A stretch of 64,000 nt of DNA from Lachnospiraceae bacterium (GTDB lineage Bacteria > Bacillota > Clostridia > Lachnospirales > Lachnospiraceae), in the NCBI GenBank assembly GCA_017525525.1, contig JAFXSQ010000054.1, forward strand, positions 1-64,000. Direction: 5' to 3'. The notes below the pieces were generated by a model, which worked only from the letters and a program-made list of their open reading frames with translations, was not told where the DNA came from and made no database searches. The translations under genes were made by a program, and so were the position numbers. Within the stretch, counting starts at the first letter, position 1; each line of letters opens with the position of its first letter. This document shows positions 55,683-64,000 of this stretch, one piece after another.

Positions 55683-57350
55683 ATGGCAAAGAACGGTAAG
55701 GTGTTATCGATAGATATCACCAATGAAAGCATTACAATCATCGAGATTACTGCTTCTGCCAAGAAGCAGACCTTAATCCACAATGTCCTTATATTCGAGA
55801 CTCCGGAGGATTCTTTTGAGGACGGCAACATCAAAGATGCGGGAGCGATAGCTCAGGCAATCAGACAGCAGCTCACAAGCAGAGGAATTAATAATAAGAA
55901 TGCAATATTCACTCTTTCCTCTACCAAGATAGTTAACCGTGAGGTGCTTATACCATTTGTAAAGGAGAATAAGATCAGGGGAATCATCAATGCAAACTCA
56001 AGCGAGTACTTCCCTGTGAATATAGAAGATTATGTAGTATCGCATTCTATATTAGAGACAGTTACCGATGACGAGGGCAATAAGCAGTTGAGAATACTTG
56101 CTGTAGCGGCTCCGCGTCACATGGTCGGAGCATATTACGACCTTGCTTCCATGGCAGGTCTTACTGTTGTAGATATGGATTACATCGGTAATGCGATGCT
56201 CCAGTTGATAAAGACACAGACCACAGCTAATTCAACCACCATGGTTATTCAGCTTGGTTCTGAGTCAAGTGTGCTCAATATAGTTCAGGGCGACAACCTT
56301 TTGCTTCAGAGGACGGTTCCTTACGGTACAAACTCTGTAGTAAATGTAGTTATGGATGACAAGGGCGTTGACGCTACAACAGCTATGACGCTTCTTCAGA
56401 ATGAGAGAATAATCACTGTTGATTTTGATGACAACGAAGCAACCGGCGCGTTCAGATATCTCATCAACAACATAGGCCGTGTTATGGACTTCTATGCAAG
56501 CCGTAACCCGGACAAGCCGATTGAGGATGTGTTCCTTACCGGTGACGGCGCTCTTATAAAGGGAATTGACGGATTGTTCAAGATACAGCTCAATGTTCAG
56601 ACCAGAATCATGGACAATCTTTACAATATCAAGTTCGCAGACGGCATCGACCTTAAGGTTTACAACCCGGTATACTTAGTAACACCTATCGGCGCAGCTT
56701 TTGATCCGATGGGCTTCTCTCTCGATGAGAAGGCAAGCTCGTCAGGCGCAGCAGGCGGAGCCGGCGAGGGAAGCATAGCTCCTTTTGTGGCTATATTTGC
56801 AATAGCGGCAATCGGCGCGGCTGCCATGGCATTCTTCTCGATTACTCAGAAGAAGGAGCAGGAAGACAGAAAGAACAGGATAGAGCAGGATATAGCCAGA
56901 GTTCAGGATATTGAGAATGTATTGAATGAGCTTGAGGCTTCCAATCAGAAGCTTGCCGATGTTAAGACCATGGAAGCTTCGACATATCAGGCAAACGAGA
57001 ACTTCAATGCTTTCATCACACAGTTTGAGGCTTGCATCCCTGAGGAGATTGTTGTTCAGAGCATAAGCTCCAACAACTCCGGCGTAAACTTCCCTTGTGA
57101 AGCTGCAAGCCACGAAGCAATTGCCGACTTCATTATCCAGCTCAAGAATATGACCTATACCGACAAGCAGGGCAATGAGAGAAAGCTTGTAGAAGATGTA
57201 TATATCAATGGTGTAGCAAAGAACGGCGGCGAAGACGGAGAGCCTATGACATATGTCTTCAACCTTACTGCAAAGTATGTTGACAATAATCCGTACGTAG
57301 ACCAGCAGCCTGCGGATGAAGCGGCAGCTGAGCAGACGACAGAACAGTAA
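55683..57350 (+). CDS. pilM: PilM-PilN fusion pilus alignment protein
   Basis: The 555 residues combine two usually separate proteins. Residues 1 to about 345 are PilM, an actin-like cytoplasmic ATPase (KVLSIDITNESITIIEI, DMDYIGNAMLQLI, FLTGDGALIKG). One membrane helix at about 364-389 is followed by a PilN-like coiled segment and extracytoplasmic domain (about 390-555) ending FNLTAKYVDNNPY. PilM normally binds a PilN tail, so the fusion makes that link permanent. GGGAGG precedes the ATG. pilO follows 11 bases after the stop. Confidence 0.85.
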   Translation: MAKNGKVLSIDITNESITIIEITASAKKQTLIHNVLIFETPEDSFEDGNIKDAGAIAQAIRQQLTSRGINNKNAIFTLSSTKIVNREVLIPFVKENKIRGIINANSSEYFPVNIEDYVVSHSILETVTDDEGNKQLRILAVAAPRHMVGAYYDLASMAGLTVVDMDYIGNAMLQLIKTQTTANSTTMVIQLGSESSVLNIVQGDNLLLQRTVPYGTNSVVNVVMDDKGVDATTAMTLLQNERIITVDFDDNEATGAFRYLINNIGRVMDFYASRNPDKPIEDVFLTGDGALIKGIDGLFKIQLNVQTRIMDNLYNIKFADGIDLKVYNPVYLVTPIGAAFDPMGFSLDEKASSSGAAGGAGEGSIAPFVAIFAIAAIGAAAMAFFSITQKKEQEDRKNRIEQDIARVQDIENVLNELEASNQKLADVKTMEASTYQANENFNAFITQFEACIPEEIVVQSISSNNSGVNFPCEAASHEAIADFIIQLKNMTYTDKQGNERKLVEDVYINGVAKNGGEDGEPMTYVFNLTAKYVDNNPYVDQQPADEAAAEQTTEQ

Positions 57351-57361
57351 GAGGGAGGTAT

Positions 57362-58438
57362 ATGAACATGACTAAGAGCAATATTAAATTATTATTGGTT
57401 ATCCTTGCGGTAGCGGCACTTGGACTTACATATATGTATGTGTTCAAGCCTAACATGGAGGACAAGGACAATATTAAAGCCCAGGCTGATGGCCTTGAAG
57501 CAAAGTATAACGATCTTCAGGCAAAGAAAGCCCATGAGGCAGAGTACAAGCAGCAGATAGCGGACAATGAGGTTGAGTTCGAGGAAATAATCGCAAAGTT
57601 TCCGGCAGACCTTAATCAGGAAACAGAGGTTATGTTTGTTAAGAGCCTTGACAAGGATCAGGGTGTGTACCAGATGGACATCCAGAACGCTTCCTTCACA
57701 CAGGACAGTGTATTCTACACTCTCGGTGAGAGCGGCTATGAGTGCATAACCAATACTATGCCTCTTTCATACAAGGGTTCATACGAAGGTATAAAGGACC
57801 TTATGGTTTACCTTATGGACCAGGACAACGGCTTTAAGTACAGAATGAGTGTTGACTCGGTTAATATAGCATATAACGAGGCTGATGATACTTACACAGG
57901 CTCTGTAAATCTTCTTCAGTATGCTATAAAGGGCGAGGGCAGAACTCCCGAGAAGCCGGACGTAGATGTACCTAAGGGTGTTGAGAATCCGTTCCATGGC
58001 GGAAACGGAGCTCCCACGAATACAGCAAGCGCAAATGATATTGACAACGGTTCTTCGATAGAGACCAGTCATGACATCGAGGTTACGCTTATGAACGCAG
58101 GCAATGATGCGGGCAGTGGTATCGTAGTTTCAGGTACAAGCGGTTCTGAGATTTCAAGCTCAGATAACGCGGTTGTTGATGTAGACGTAGTTGTAGGCAA
58201 TGACAGTGTTACTTACGGAATAGGCGGTGACACAAGTGAGGTATCACTTGCGCAGGATAGCGAGGTTCGCATCTTTGTTCAGTCAAGCGCAAGAGTTGAT
58301 GCAGATGATAAGAACGGAATTACACTTAACATAAGCAACACAAGAGGAGTTCCGGTTTACATCTATGTAAAGGGTGATGATACAGCTTCACCGAGATTCA
58401 ATATGGGTTCAAGAGACGGTACAGTAAGAGTGTACTAA
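57362..58438 (+). CDS. pilO: PilO-like protein with extra C-terminal domain
   Basis: The first about 200 of 358 residues look like PilO: an N-terminal membrane helix (about 9-28), a coiled-coil (about 35-75) and a ferredoxin-like fold region. The remaining about 150 residues are Gly, Ser, Asp and Val rich with VVSGTSGSEISSSDNAVVDVDV and a final beta-rich part. This addition is not in usual PilO. It pairs with the upstream PilM-PilN. GAGGGAGG precedes the start; ATG 57368 is an alternative. Confidence 0.75.
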   Translation: MNMTKSNIKLLLVILAVAALGLTYMYVFKPNMEDKDNIKAQADGLEAKYNDLQAKKAHEAEYKQQIADNEVEFEEIIAKFPADLNQETEVMFVKSLDKDQGVYQMDIQNASFTQDSVFYTLGESGYECITNTMPLSYKGSYEGIKDLMVYLMDQDNGFKYRMSVDSVNIAYNEADDTYTGSVNLLQYAIKGEGRTPEKPDVDVPKGVENPFHGGNGAPTNTASANDIDNGSSIETSHDIEVTLMNAGNDAGSGIVVSGTSGSEISSSDNAVVDVDVVVGNDSVTYGIGGDTSEVSLAQDSEVRIFVQSSARVDADDKNGITLNISNTRGVPVYIYVKGDDTASPRFNMGSRDGTVRVY

Positions 58439-58454
58439 GAGAGGATGAGGATTT

Positions 58455-60518
58455 ATGGCTAAGAACAGCAACAAAGGTTTCAGCTTAATAGAGATCATTA
58501 TTGCGATAGCCGTTCTGACATTATTGCTAACACCGATTGTTAGGCAGTATACCCAGACGCTGCAGGTTACGAGAATAGCCAAAGAGCAGCAGGAGCAGAA
58601 CGAGCTGGCCGTGTATGAGCTTGAGGAGTTCCAGAGAGCTTCGATGGATGAACTCAAGACAAAGTATACCGACGGTTATTACGAGCATAATGATCAAACC
58701 TGTGATGTCTATACCTTTGTATTAGACGGAGGAACCGATGCCGCCAATCTTAAGCTCGAGAGAGTAACGGATAAGGATGATGCGACAAAGGAGGATCCTA
58801 TCCCCTATACAGTGCATGAGTATGTTCTTAATGATGTATCGAGTGCAGCATTGAAGGTGGATAACCCGGTTAAGCTTGGAACAAGACAGATTGAGTACAC
58901 CAACAAGGTATACTTAGACGATCTCAGCAACAAACTGAGAGACAAGGTTTTCACGGATGCTTCAACAAGCATAGAGTACAGCTACAAGGTAGCATACAAC
59001 AAGATAATCATTAAGGATTCAAGTGCTCCTTCGGGAGAGTATGAGTTTGACCTTGATTCGGTTGTAGCGGCAAAGGCTACGGCAGAAGGCTTCACACTTA
59101 CCAATGAAGGCTCACTTGTCAAGAAGAATGCACAGGGCTTCATAACAGCTGTTGTAGCCAACAAGGGTCTTGCTGAGGATTATAAGATTGAAGATCCCAA
59201 CCAGACAAACTTAGGTAATGTTCACAGCTTGAAGAAAAATCAGGTTGCCATGATCATGGGCGGTACCTCAAGCTTCGATGAGCAGGCAAGAGACGAGCTT
59301 TTCTCTCTTGCAATGCTGAGACTTAAGGAAGTAAGCCCGGCAGACTGGCAGCAGGCGTTGAAGCAGAGTGAAGGCGAGAGCGTGTTCACTATTCCTTCTT
59401 CGGGCAGTGACCCATACCTTATAAACCTTGACGAAGAGAACCAGAAGAGACTTATAAGAGTACATTGCAGTCAGGATGGGGCAACTCATGAATACTTGGT
59501 TAAGGTTGATGTATATTACGAATATCCCTTCAGTATATACGGTAACAGCTTTAACGAGCCGATAAGCTTCAATGTATTCACACAGAGATTTAAGACGGAG
59601 AAGGCGCCTGAGATATATATGGAATATCAGCCCTTCGCTATATTCCGTCAGGACGGTAATGACAGCATAGTAAAGTATGCAGATAATGATTACATACTCA
59701 TAGATAACACGGTAGACGAAGCAAAGCTCTATCTGTATATGCCTAAGTGGGACATGAGGAACAGCTATGAATTACAGAGTGCTTACTTAGCAAGCGGTAA
59801 TAAGGATGATATCATAGATGTTGATACAATCTGGAACACGTCTTCAAGTGAGGAGCTCCAGATGACTTATGACGAAGCATTTGACATGGCTTATTACGGG
59901 TATAAGAATTCCACGTACGCAGATGAGACAAGGGCATTGATCAAGAGAGCGGTTACTACCTACTACACAGAACCTGTGTATTATATAGGCGGCGATACGA
60001 TTGTAGTTCACACCACAGGAGAAGGCGCTGCGCAGACTATAGACGGAACCCCGGTAAGGATTAGACTTGCAAGCACCTATGACACCTCGGGTGAGATAGA
60101 GCTTGATGCGGACGGAAATCGTGTGAATTCGACAGATTACTGCAGAATGTTCATATTTACCAATATGAATATAGAGAATTACCATACACATGGGACAGTT
60201 AATCATGAAGAGTTCTGGGCATTTGACCCAAGCGGATTTACGGATTTTGCTTATGTCGGCAAGAGTTCGGATACCTACGATCCTTCCAACCCGGCGGCAA
60301 CCTATACAAGATACAGCTTAGGCGGAAGCGAAGGAGTATATAAGAGTATAAAGACAGGTGCAGCGGCGGTTACAAATCAGGATGTTCTCCTTCAGCCGCA
60401 GGATGATACCAGAACCAAAGACAGAATGTATACTGTAACAGTTACACTTGAGCCGGTAGATACGACTACCAATGGAAGCAACACGATTACATTAACAGGA
60501 GCAAAGGGGGAAGGTTAA
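58455..60518 (+). CDS. Large minor-pilin-like protein (PilV/GspI-type start)
   Basis: The 687 residues begin MAKNSNKG then FSLIEIIIAIAVLTLLLTPIVRQYTQTL, a prepilin signal with Glu5. Usual minor pilins have 150-250 residues. The body is a long extracytoplasmic region with a coil (about 30-60), no transmembrane segment and several beta-rich stretches. It may be a tip or adhesive subunit. GAGGATGAGG precedes the ATG. It is followed immediately by another very large pilus protein. Confidence 0.8.
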   Translation: MAKNSNKGFSLIEIIIAIAVLTLLLTPIVRQYTQTLQVTRIAKEQQEQNELAVYELEEFQRASMDELKTKYTDGYYEHNDQTCDVYTFVLDGGTDAANLKLERVTDKDDATKEDPIPYTVHEYVLNDVSSAALKVDNPVKLGTRQIEYTNKVYLDDLSNKLRDKVFTDASTSIEYSYKVAYNKIIIKDSSAPSGEYEFDLDSVVAAKATAEGFTLTNEGSLVKKNAQGFITAVVANKGLAEDYKIEDPNQTNLGNVHSLKKNQVAMIMGGTSSFDEQARDELFSLAMLRLKEVSPADWQQALKQSEGESVFTIPSSGSDPYLINLDEENQKRLIRVHCSQDGATHEYLVKVDVYYEYPFSIYGNSFNEPISFNVFTQRFKTEKAPEIYMEYQPFAIFRQDGNDSIVKYADNDYILIDNTVDEAKLYLYMPKWDMRNSYELQSAYLASGNKDDIIDVDTIWNTSSSEELQMTYDEAFDMAYYGYKNSTYADETRALIKRAVTTYYTEPVYYIGGDTIVVHTTGEGAAQTIDGTPVRIRLASTYDTSGEIELDADGNRVNSTDYCRMFIFTNMNIENYHTHGTVNHEEFWAFDPSGFTDFAYVGKSSDTYDPSNPAATYTRYSLGGSEGVYKSIKTGAAAVTNQDVLLQPQDDTRTKDRMYTVTVTLEPVDTTTNGSNTITLTGAKGEG

Positions 60519-63500
60519 TTGAAGAAGATAAGAAAGTTCTTTAAAAAACTCAATAATCGCGGCTCTTCTCTTGTTATGGTTATCATATCACTTGCTTTTA
60601 TAGGCATAGTTGTAGGAGCATTGCTTACAGCAGCAGGCTTCGCTTACAGAATGCGCCTGCAGGACCTTAACTCCCGCGATAATTTCTACTACTTAGAGCA
60701 GGCTATGAACGAGGTCTATACGGGTGTCGGCTCAGAGACCGTTAAGTGTATGCAGGATGCATACACTTACACAATTGAGAATATGGTCAGATATGACGTG
60801 AAGACAGGTTCATATCAGACCATAGACAAAGAAAAGGCAAACGAGATATTCTCCGATAAGTACATGAACAATATACAGAACAGTGAGTTCTTCAAGAACG
60901 GTCAGGTTGAGCTTGCGAAGAATATCAGAAACCTTATTAGCAACAGGTCGATTGATTTAGATGAGAAGCTTATGAAGATCGAGCTTGTGCCCGGTGCAAA
61001 GGCAGGCTCCATAAGCCAGCTCATCATAAGGAATGTTACCTTAAGAAGAACAGTGGATTATAACCGTGCCGCAGCAGGCCGGTACACACAGTCCATAACA
61101 ACAGACATAGTAATCGGTTCTCCGAAGTTTGATGTGAGCTTCGATGCGACTGATGATTCGGACCTTAACATCTTTACATATTCGTTAGTAGCGGATATGG
61201 GCGTCGAGGTTAAGTCGACTGTTCCTCTTTCGATAAGTGGTAACCTTTATGCAGCTTCCGATTTCTACAACAAGAAATACAATTACGCCGGTCTCGATCC
61301 TGAATTCACAACTTCGAGCGAAGAGGTACAGGTTAAGTACACAACAAAGGATGATGAAGGCAACGAGACACAGCATGTAAAGTATAAGCACAACGCGATA
61401 AGCTCCAGACAGAGCAATCCGGCTGATGCCAATACGCTTGTTGGATCGGATTACTACTACGAGGATGCCGACAGACATCTTCAGTATTACTTTGACGGTG
61501 GTACAGGAGAGACAGTTAAGACAATTACAGATCCAAACAATCAGAAGAGAAGTCTTTACTCAGGACTTTATGTGGACGGTTCGGATGTAAACATCCTCGC
61601 AGACTATGTGATAGTGCCCGGTACTGTGGCAGTTATGAATCACGGTTCGTTCTCGGTATTCGGCAGAAACGGAACAAGTACTTCGAATGCTGAGGTTTGG
61701 GCAGATAACATAGTGCTTGGCGGTTCTTCTCTAAAGAGAACTTATGAGAACACCGAGGGCAAGACGGTAACAAATTATGTAGGCGCCGACGGAGTATTCA
61801 GAGGCAACCTTTATATAAAGGATGATACAGAGATTAATGCTCCTGGATCAACCTTTGAATTAAAGGGTGGTTATTTTGGATACGGAGACAGCACCTCAAG
61901 GGATAACCGTGAATTCCTTCCTCAGATTGATGAGAATTTCCAGGTTGAGAACGCTGACGGAACCAAGACAAACAGAGGACACTATAACAGTTCTTCTATA
62001 GTAATCAACGGTGATGACAGTCATCTTGACTTAAGTACAGCTTCCACAATCTTCCTTGCAGGACGTTCATACATAGAGCTTTCCAAGAAGAGGACAGACA
62101 ATGTGGATGTTACTCCAAAGGATGAGGATGGTAACGTACTTCCTATAACAGCAAAGGATTCAAATGGTGTATCACACAATGATTACCATGATATAACCAA
62201 TACTTATGAATACAGAGTAGAGACAGAAGACTCTACTTCAGCCGAGAAGAAGATAATAAGAGATTACAAGACAGGTGAGAGTATATCGGTTAAGAGCAAC
62301 CAGCTTGCTTACGTACCTATCCAGGTCAAGACTACACCGTCTATGTACAAGTTTGAATTCAATGATTATGAGTCACTTGTAGTAGAGATAGATCCTGCTT
62401 TCGCAGTAGGTGGTATGAGCGCAAAGTCAGAGTATGTTGCCGGTTACTCAATGCGTCAGCTTGTGTACGGTTTCTTCTTCGGAAAGTACTTCCCGAGTGT
62501 TATTTTTGCAGCAGATGACGGTCCGGGCAAAACGACGGTTTACAGAATTCCTGTTATATCGCAGAAGGTTGACGGTAAGACAACTTATTACTATGACTTC
62601 GAGACTGCGTACAACATGATGCTTGATTACACTACAAGTACAGCAACCATGTTCGGAGACGATACTTTTAAGAATCTCTATCCGTCGCCTCAGCACTTTG
62701 CTCAGGCGTTCATCGAGGACTATGTAGCAGAGCTTAACAAGCCTGATTCAGAGATATCTGAGGATGAGAAGACTTTAAGAGCTTATCTTACAGACATAAG
62801 GGATTATGAGGATTTCAAGGTTGCAGAGGTAGTTGTGCCGGAGAATCCTACAGGCGGTATCTATGCGAGCGGCGCTATAACAGCAAGGGATGATGAGTCC
62901 TTCACTATTACAGCAGCAGACTCGTATTCAGAGCTTGCTCAGATTATAAATAATACACCTTATGATTCCGCAGCGACAGTAAGTACAACGGATGTGGGCA
63001 ATTGGCTTAATTCAAGCGTCAATGTTTCCAGCCGACGCGGTGAGCTTGTTAGTCTTTACAGCTTATCTGATGATATAGAGGCTGAGTACAACTACATGAA
63101 GTGGAATCTTGGACACTTTAATGTAGGAAACGCTGATGATATGAAGGAAAAGACTTATATCGATGAAGTCCTTGACGATTCCGATTACGGTGAGGCAGCG
63201 ATTACTCCTATTAACAGGTTCATCAATGTTGAAAAGCTCGCATCGAATATCGATATTAAGCCTTTGGCAGCCGATACAGAGACAACTGTTACCAATAACG
63301 GACTTCACCTTGATTCAGGCTATAAGGTATGGTTATCCGGAGCAAGGGATAACAAGAAGATTGAAATCAAGGCGGATGCTACGGATAACGGCGTGGTACG
63401 CGGAATAGTGGTAACTCGCGGTGATGTAATATTCAACAGCAATGTTAAGAGCTTTGAAGGACTTATAATAGCAGGTGGTAAGGTTGTTATAGATAATAAC

Positions 63501-63734
63501 TACCTCAGCCAGATTACAGCGAGCCCGGAGATATGTAAGGCAGTATTAAGAGAGTGTATGTTCTCGGGTGACCCGGATGCTAAGATTGTTCTTGCGGCAT
63601 TCAAGGGTTATGAGCAGTATGTAGGCATGGACAACTCCATATCCGAAGAGGATCAGGAAGCGGCCAAGAAGATTGAAAACATTGACTATTCAGATGTCGT
63701 ATGGTTCGACAACTGGAAGAAGAATGTGGAATAG
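60519..63734 (+). CDS. Very large PilX-like pilus protein, probable tip adhesin
   Basis: The product has 1071 residues and begins at TTG 60519, directly after the previous stop, with GGGGGAAGG as binding site. The N-terminus KKLNNRGSSLVMVIISLAFIGIVVGALLTAAGF is PilX-like: a Gly then a hydrophobic helix but no Glu5. The rest is extracellular, with parallel-beta-like runs (VIVPGTVAVMNHGSFSVFG, RGDVIFNSNVKSFEGLIIAGGKVVIDNN). PilX proteins are usually about 200 residues. A role as a pilus-tip adhesin is inferred. Confidence 0.75.
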   Translation: MKKIRKFFKKLNNRGSSLVMVIISLAFIGIVVGALLTAAGFAYRMRLQDLNSRDNFYYLEQAMNEVYTGVGSETVKCMQDAYTYTIENMVRYDVKTGSYQTIDKEKANEIFSDKYMNNIQNSEFFKNGQVELAKNIRNLISNRSIDLDEKLMKIELVPGAKAGSISQLIIRNVTLRRTVDYNRAAAGRYTQSITTDIVIGSPKFDVSFDATDDSDLNIFTYSLVADMGVEVKSTVPLSISGNLYAASDFYNKKYNYAGLDPEFTTSSEEVQVKYTTKDDEGNETQHVKYKHNAISSRQSNPADANTLVGSDYYYEDADRHLQYYFDGGTGETVKTITDPNNQKRSLYSGLYVDGSDVNILADYVIVPGTVAVMNHGSFSVFGRNGTSTSNAEVWADNIVLGGSSLKRTYENTEGKTVTNYVGADGVFRGNLYIKDDTEINAPGSTFELKGGYFGYGDSTSRDNREFLPQIDENFQVENADGTKTNRGHYNSSSIVINGDDSHLDLSTASTIFLAGRSYIELSKKRTDNVDVTPKDEDGNVLPITAKDSNGVSHNDYHDITNTYEYRVETEDSTSAEKKIIRDYKTGESISVKSNQLAYVPIQVKTTPSMYKFEFNDYESLVVEIDPAFAVGGMSAKSEYVAGYSMRQLVYGFFFGKYFPSVIFAADDGPGKTTVYRIPVISQKVDGKTTYYYDFETAYNMMLDYTTSTATMFGDDTFKNLYPSPQHFAQAFIEDYVAELNKPDSEISEDEKTLRAYLTDIRDYEDFKVAEVVVPENPTGGIYASGAITARDDESFTITAADSYSELAQIINNTPYDSAATVSTTDVGNWLNSSVNVSSRRGELVSLYSLSDDIEAEYNYMKWNLGHFNVGNADDMKEKTYIDEVLDDSDYGEAAITPINRFINVEKLASNIDIKPLAADTETTVTNNGLHLDSGYKVWLSGARDNKKIEIKADATDNGVVRGIVVTRGDVIFNSNVKSFEGLIIAGGKVVIDNNYLSQITASPEICKAVLRECMFSGDPDAKIVLAAFKGYEQYVGMDNSISEEDQEAAKKIENIDYSDVVWFDNWKKNVE

Positions 63735-63744
63735 GAGCGCGCCT

Positions 63745-64000
63745 ATGGGGAAGAAAGTGAGTACATCAAACAAAGGATTTTCATTGATTGAGTTGATTAT
63801 AGTAATAGCAATCATCTCAATCATGGCAGGAGCGGCGATGGTTACAGTTGCTGTAATGCATTCCGCTAAAGCAAAGGAGGCAGGTTCTACATTCGATATA
63901 GAGGTTGCCCAGCTCCAGGCAAATGCCAGAGGAAAGATGGTAGTTGTCGAAGGAGTTGACAAGGAAGATTACAGGTTTGCGATCTGTGTTTACCGTGACG
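63745..64000 (+). CDS. Minor pilin, truncated by the window edge
   Basis: From ATG 63745 (TAGGAG upstream) the frame reads MGKKVSTSNKG then FSLIELIIVIAIISIMAGAAMVTVAVMHSAKAKEAG, a standard prepilin start with Glu5. About 85 codons are visible before the window ends. It follows the 1071-residue gene after 10 bases, in the same operon. Confidence 0.85.
   Translation, partial: MGKKVSTSNKGFSLIELIIVIAIISIMAGAAMVTVAVMHSAKAKEAGSTFDIEVAQLQANARGKMVVVEGVDKEDYRFAICVYRD

Overview
The window looks like a chromosome segment of an anaerobic, monoderm member of the Clostridia, most likely a Lachnospiraceae relative. The evidence is an ispH-rpsA fusion gene, a four-subunit pyruvate:ferredoxin oxidoreductase, the rnhB-ylqG-ylqH-yraN gene order, AGGAGG ribosome binding sites, ChW and 'YTGKALTP'-type surface repeats, and a type IV pilus set without an outer-membrane secretin. 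No rRNA, tRNA, CRISPR array, transposase or prophage gene was recognised.

Region 1 (1-18020) is mostly core genes on the + strand: ispH-rpsA, cheR, rplS behind a structured leader, two signal peptidases flanking rbgA, rnhB, orphan FliK-like and FlhB-C-like genes, yraN, pgeF, a radical SAM/DUF512 gene, der, plsY, gpsA and scpAB. It ends with an HD-GYP gene on the - strand. The gaps hold several dispersed palindromic repeats.

Region 2 (18170-23820) concerns the cell surface: an AlgI/AlgJ-like O-acetylation pair, a low-complexity lipoprotein and a secreted transglutaminase-like protein, followed by a 183-bp inverted-repeat element. Region 3 (23840-27930) starts the pilus machinery with the pilB and pilT ATPases and an unknown membrane protein. 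Region 4 (28070-33330) has porGDAB on the - strand, then a DUF4317-like gene and a flavoprotein-rubredoxin fusion.

Region 5 (33440-52720) interleaves two solitary pilin genes with CDP-sugar genes (rfbG, rfbH, later rfbF), a 1305-residue leucine-rich-repeat surface protein, and an eight-gene operon. That operon holds rfbF, a polyprenyl-phosphate-type glycosyltransferase, an SDR reductase, an HMGL-type aldolase, an acetolactate-synthase-like TPP enzyme, a DXS-like TPP enzyme and two polytopic membrane proteins. Near-identical promoters precede rfbG and rfbF. Region 6 (52770-64000) is the pilus assembly operon: pilC, major pilin, prepilin peptidase, a PilM-PilN fusion, an extended PilO, two unusually large minor-pilin-like proteins, and a minor pilin cut by the window edge.

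The most interesting proposal is that the window encodes a type IV pilus together with a dedicated pathway for a branched, YerE/YerF-like CDP-3,6-dideoxy sugar and an extracytoplasmic glycosyl transfer route, possibly decorating the cysteine-free, Ser/Thr-rich pilin. Separately, several intergenic repeat families show conserved loops with compensatory stem changes. One family recurs just upstream of start codons and in one place forms a terminator.
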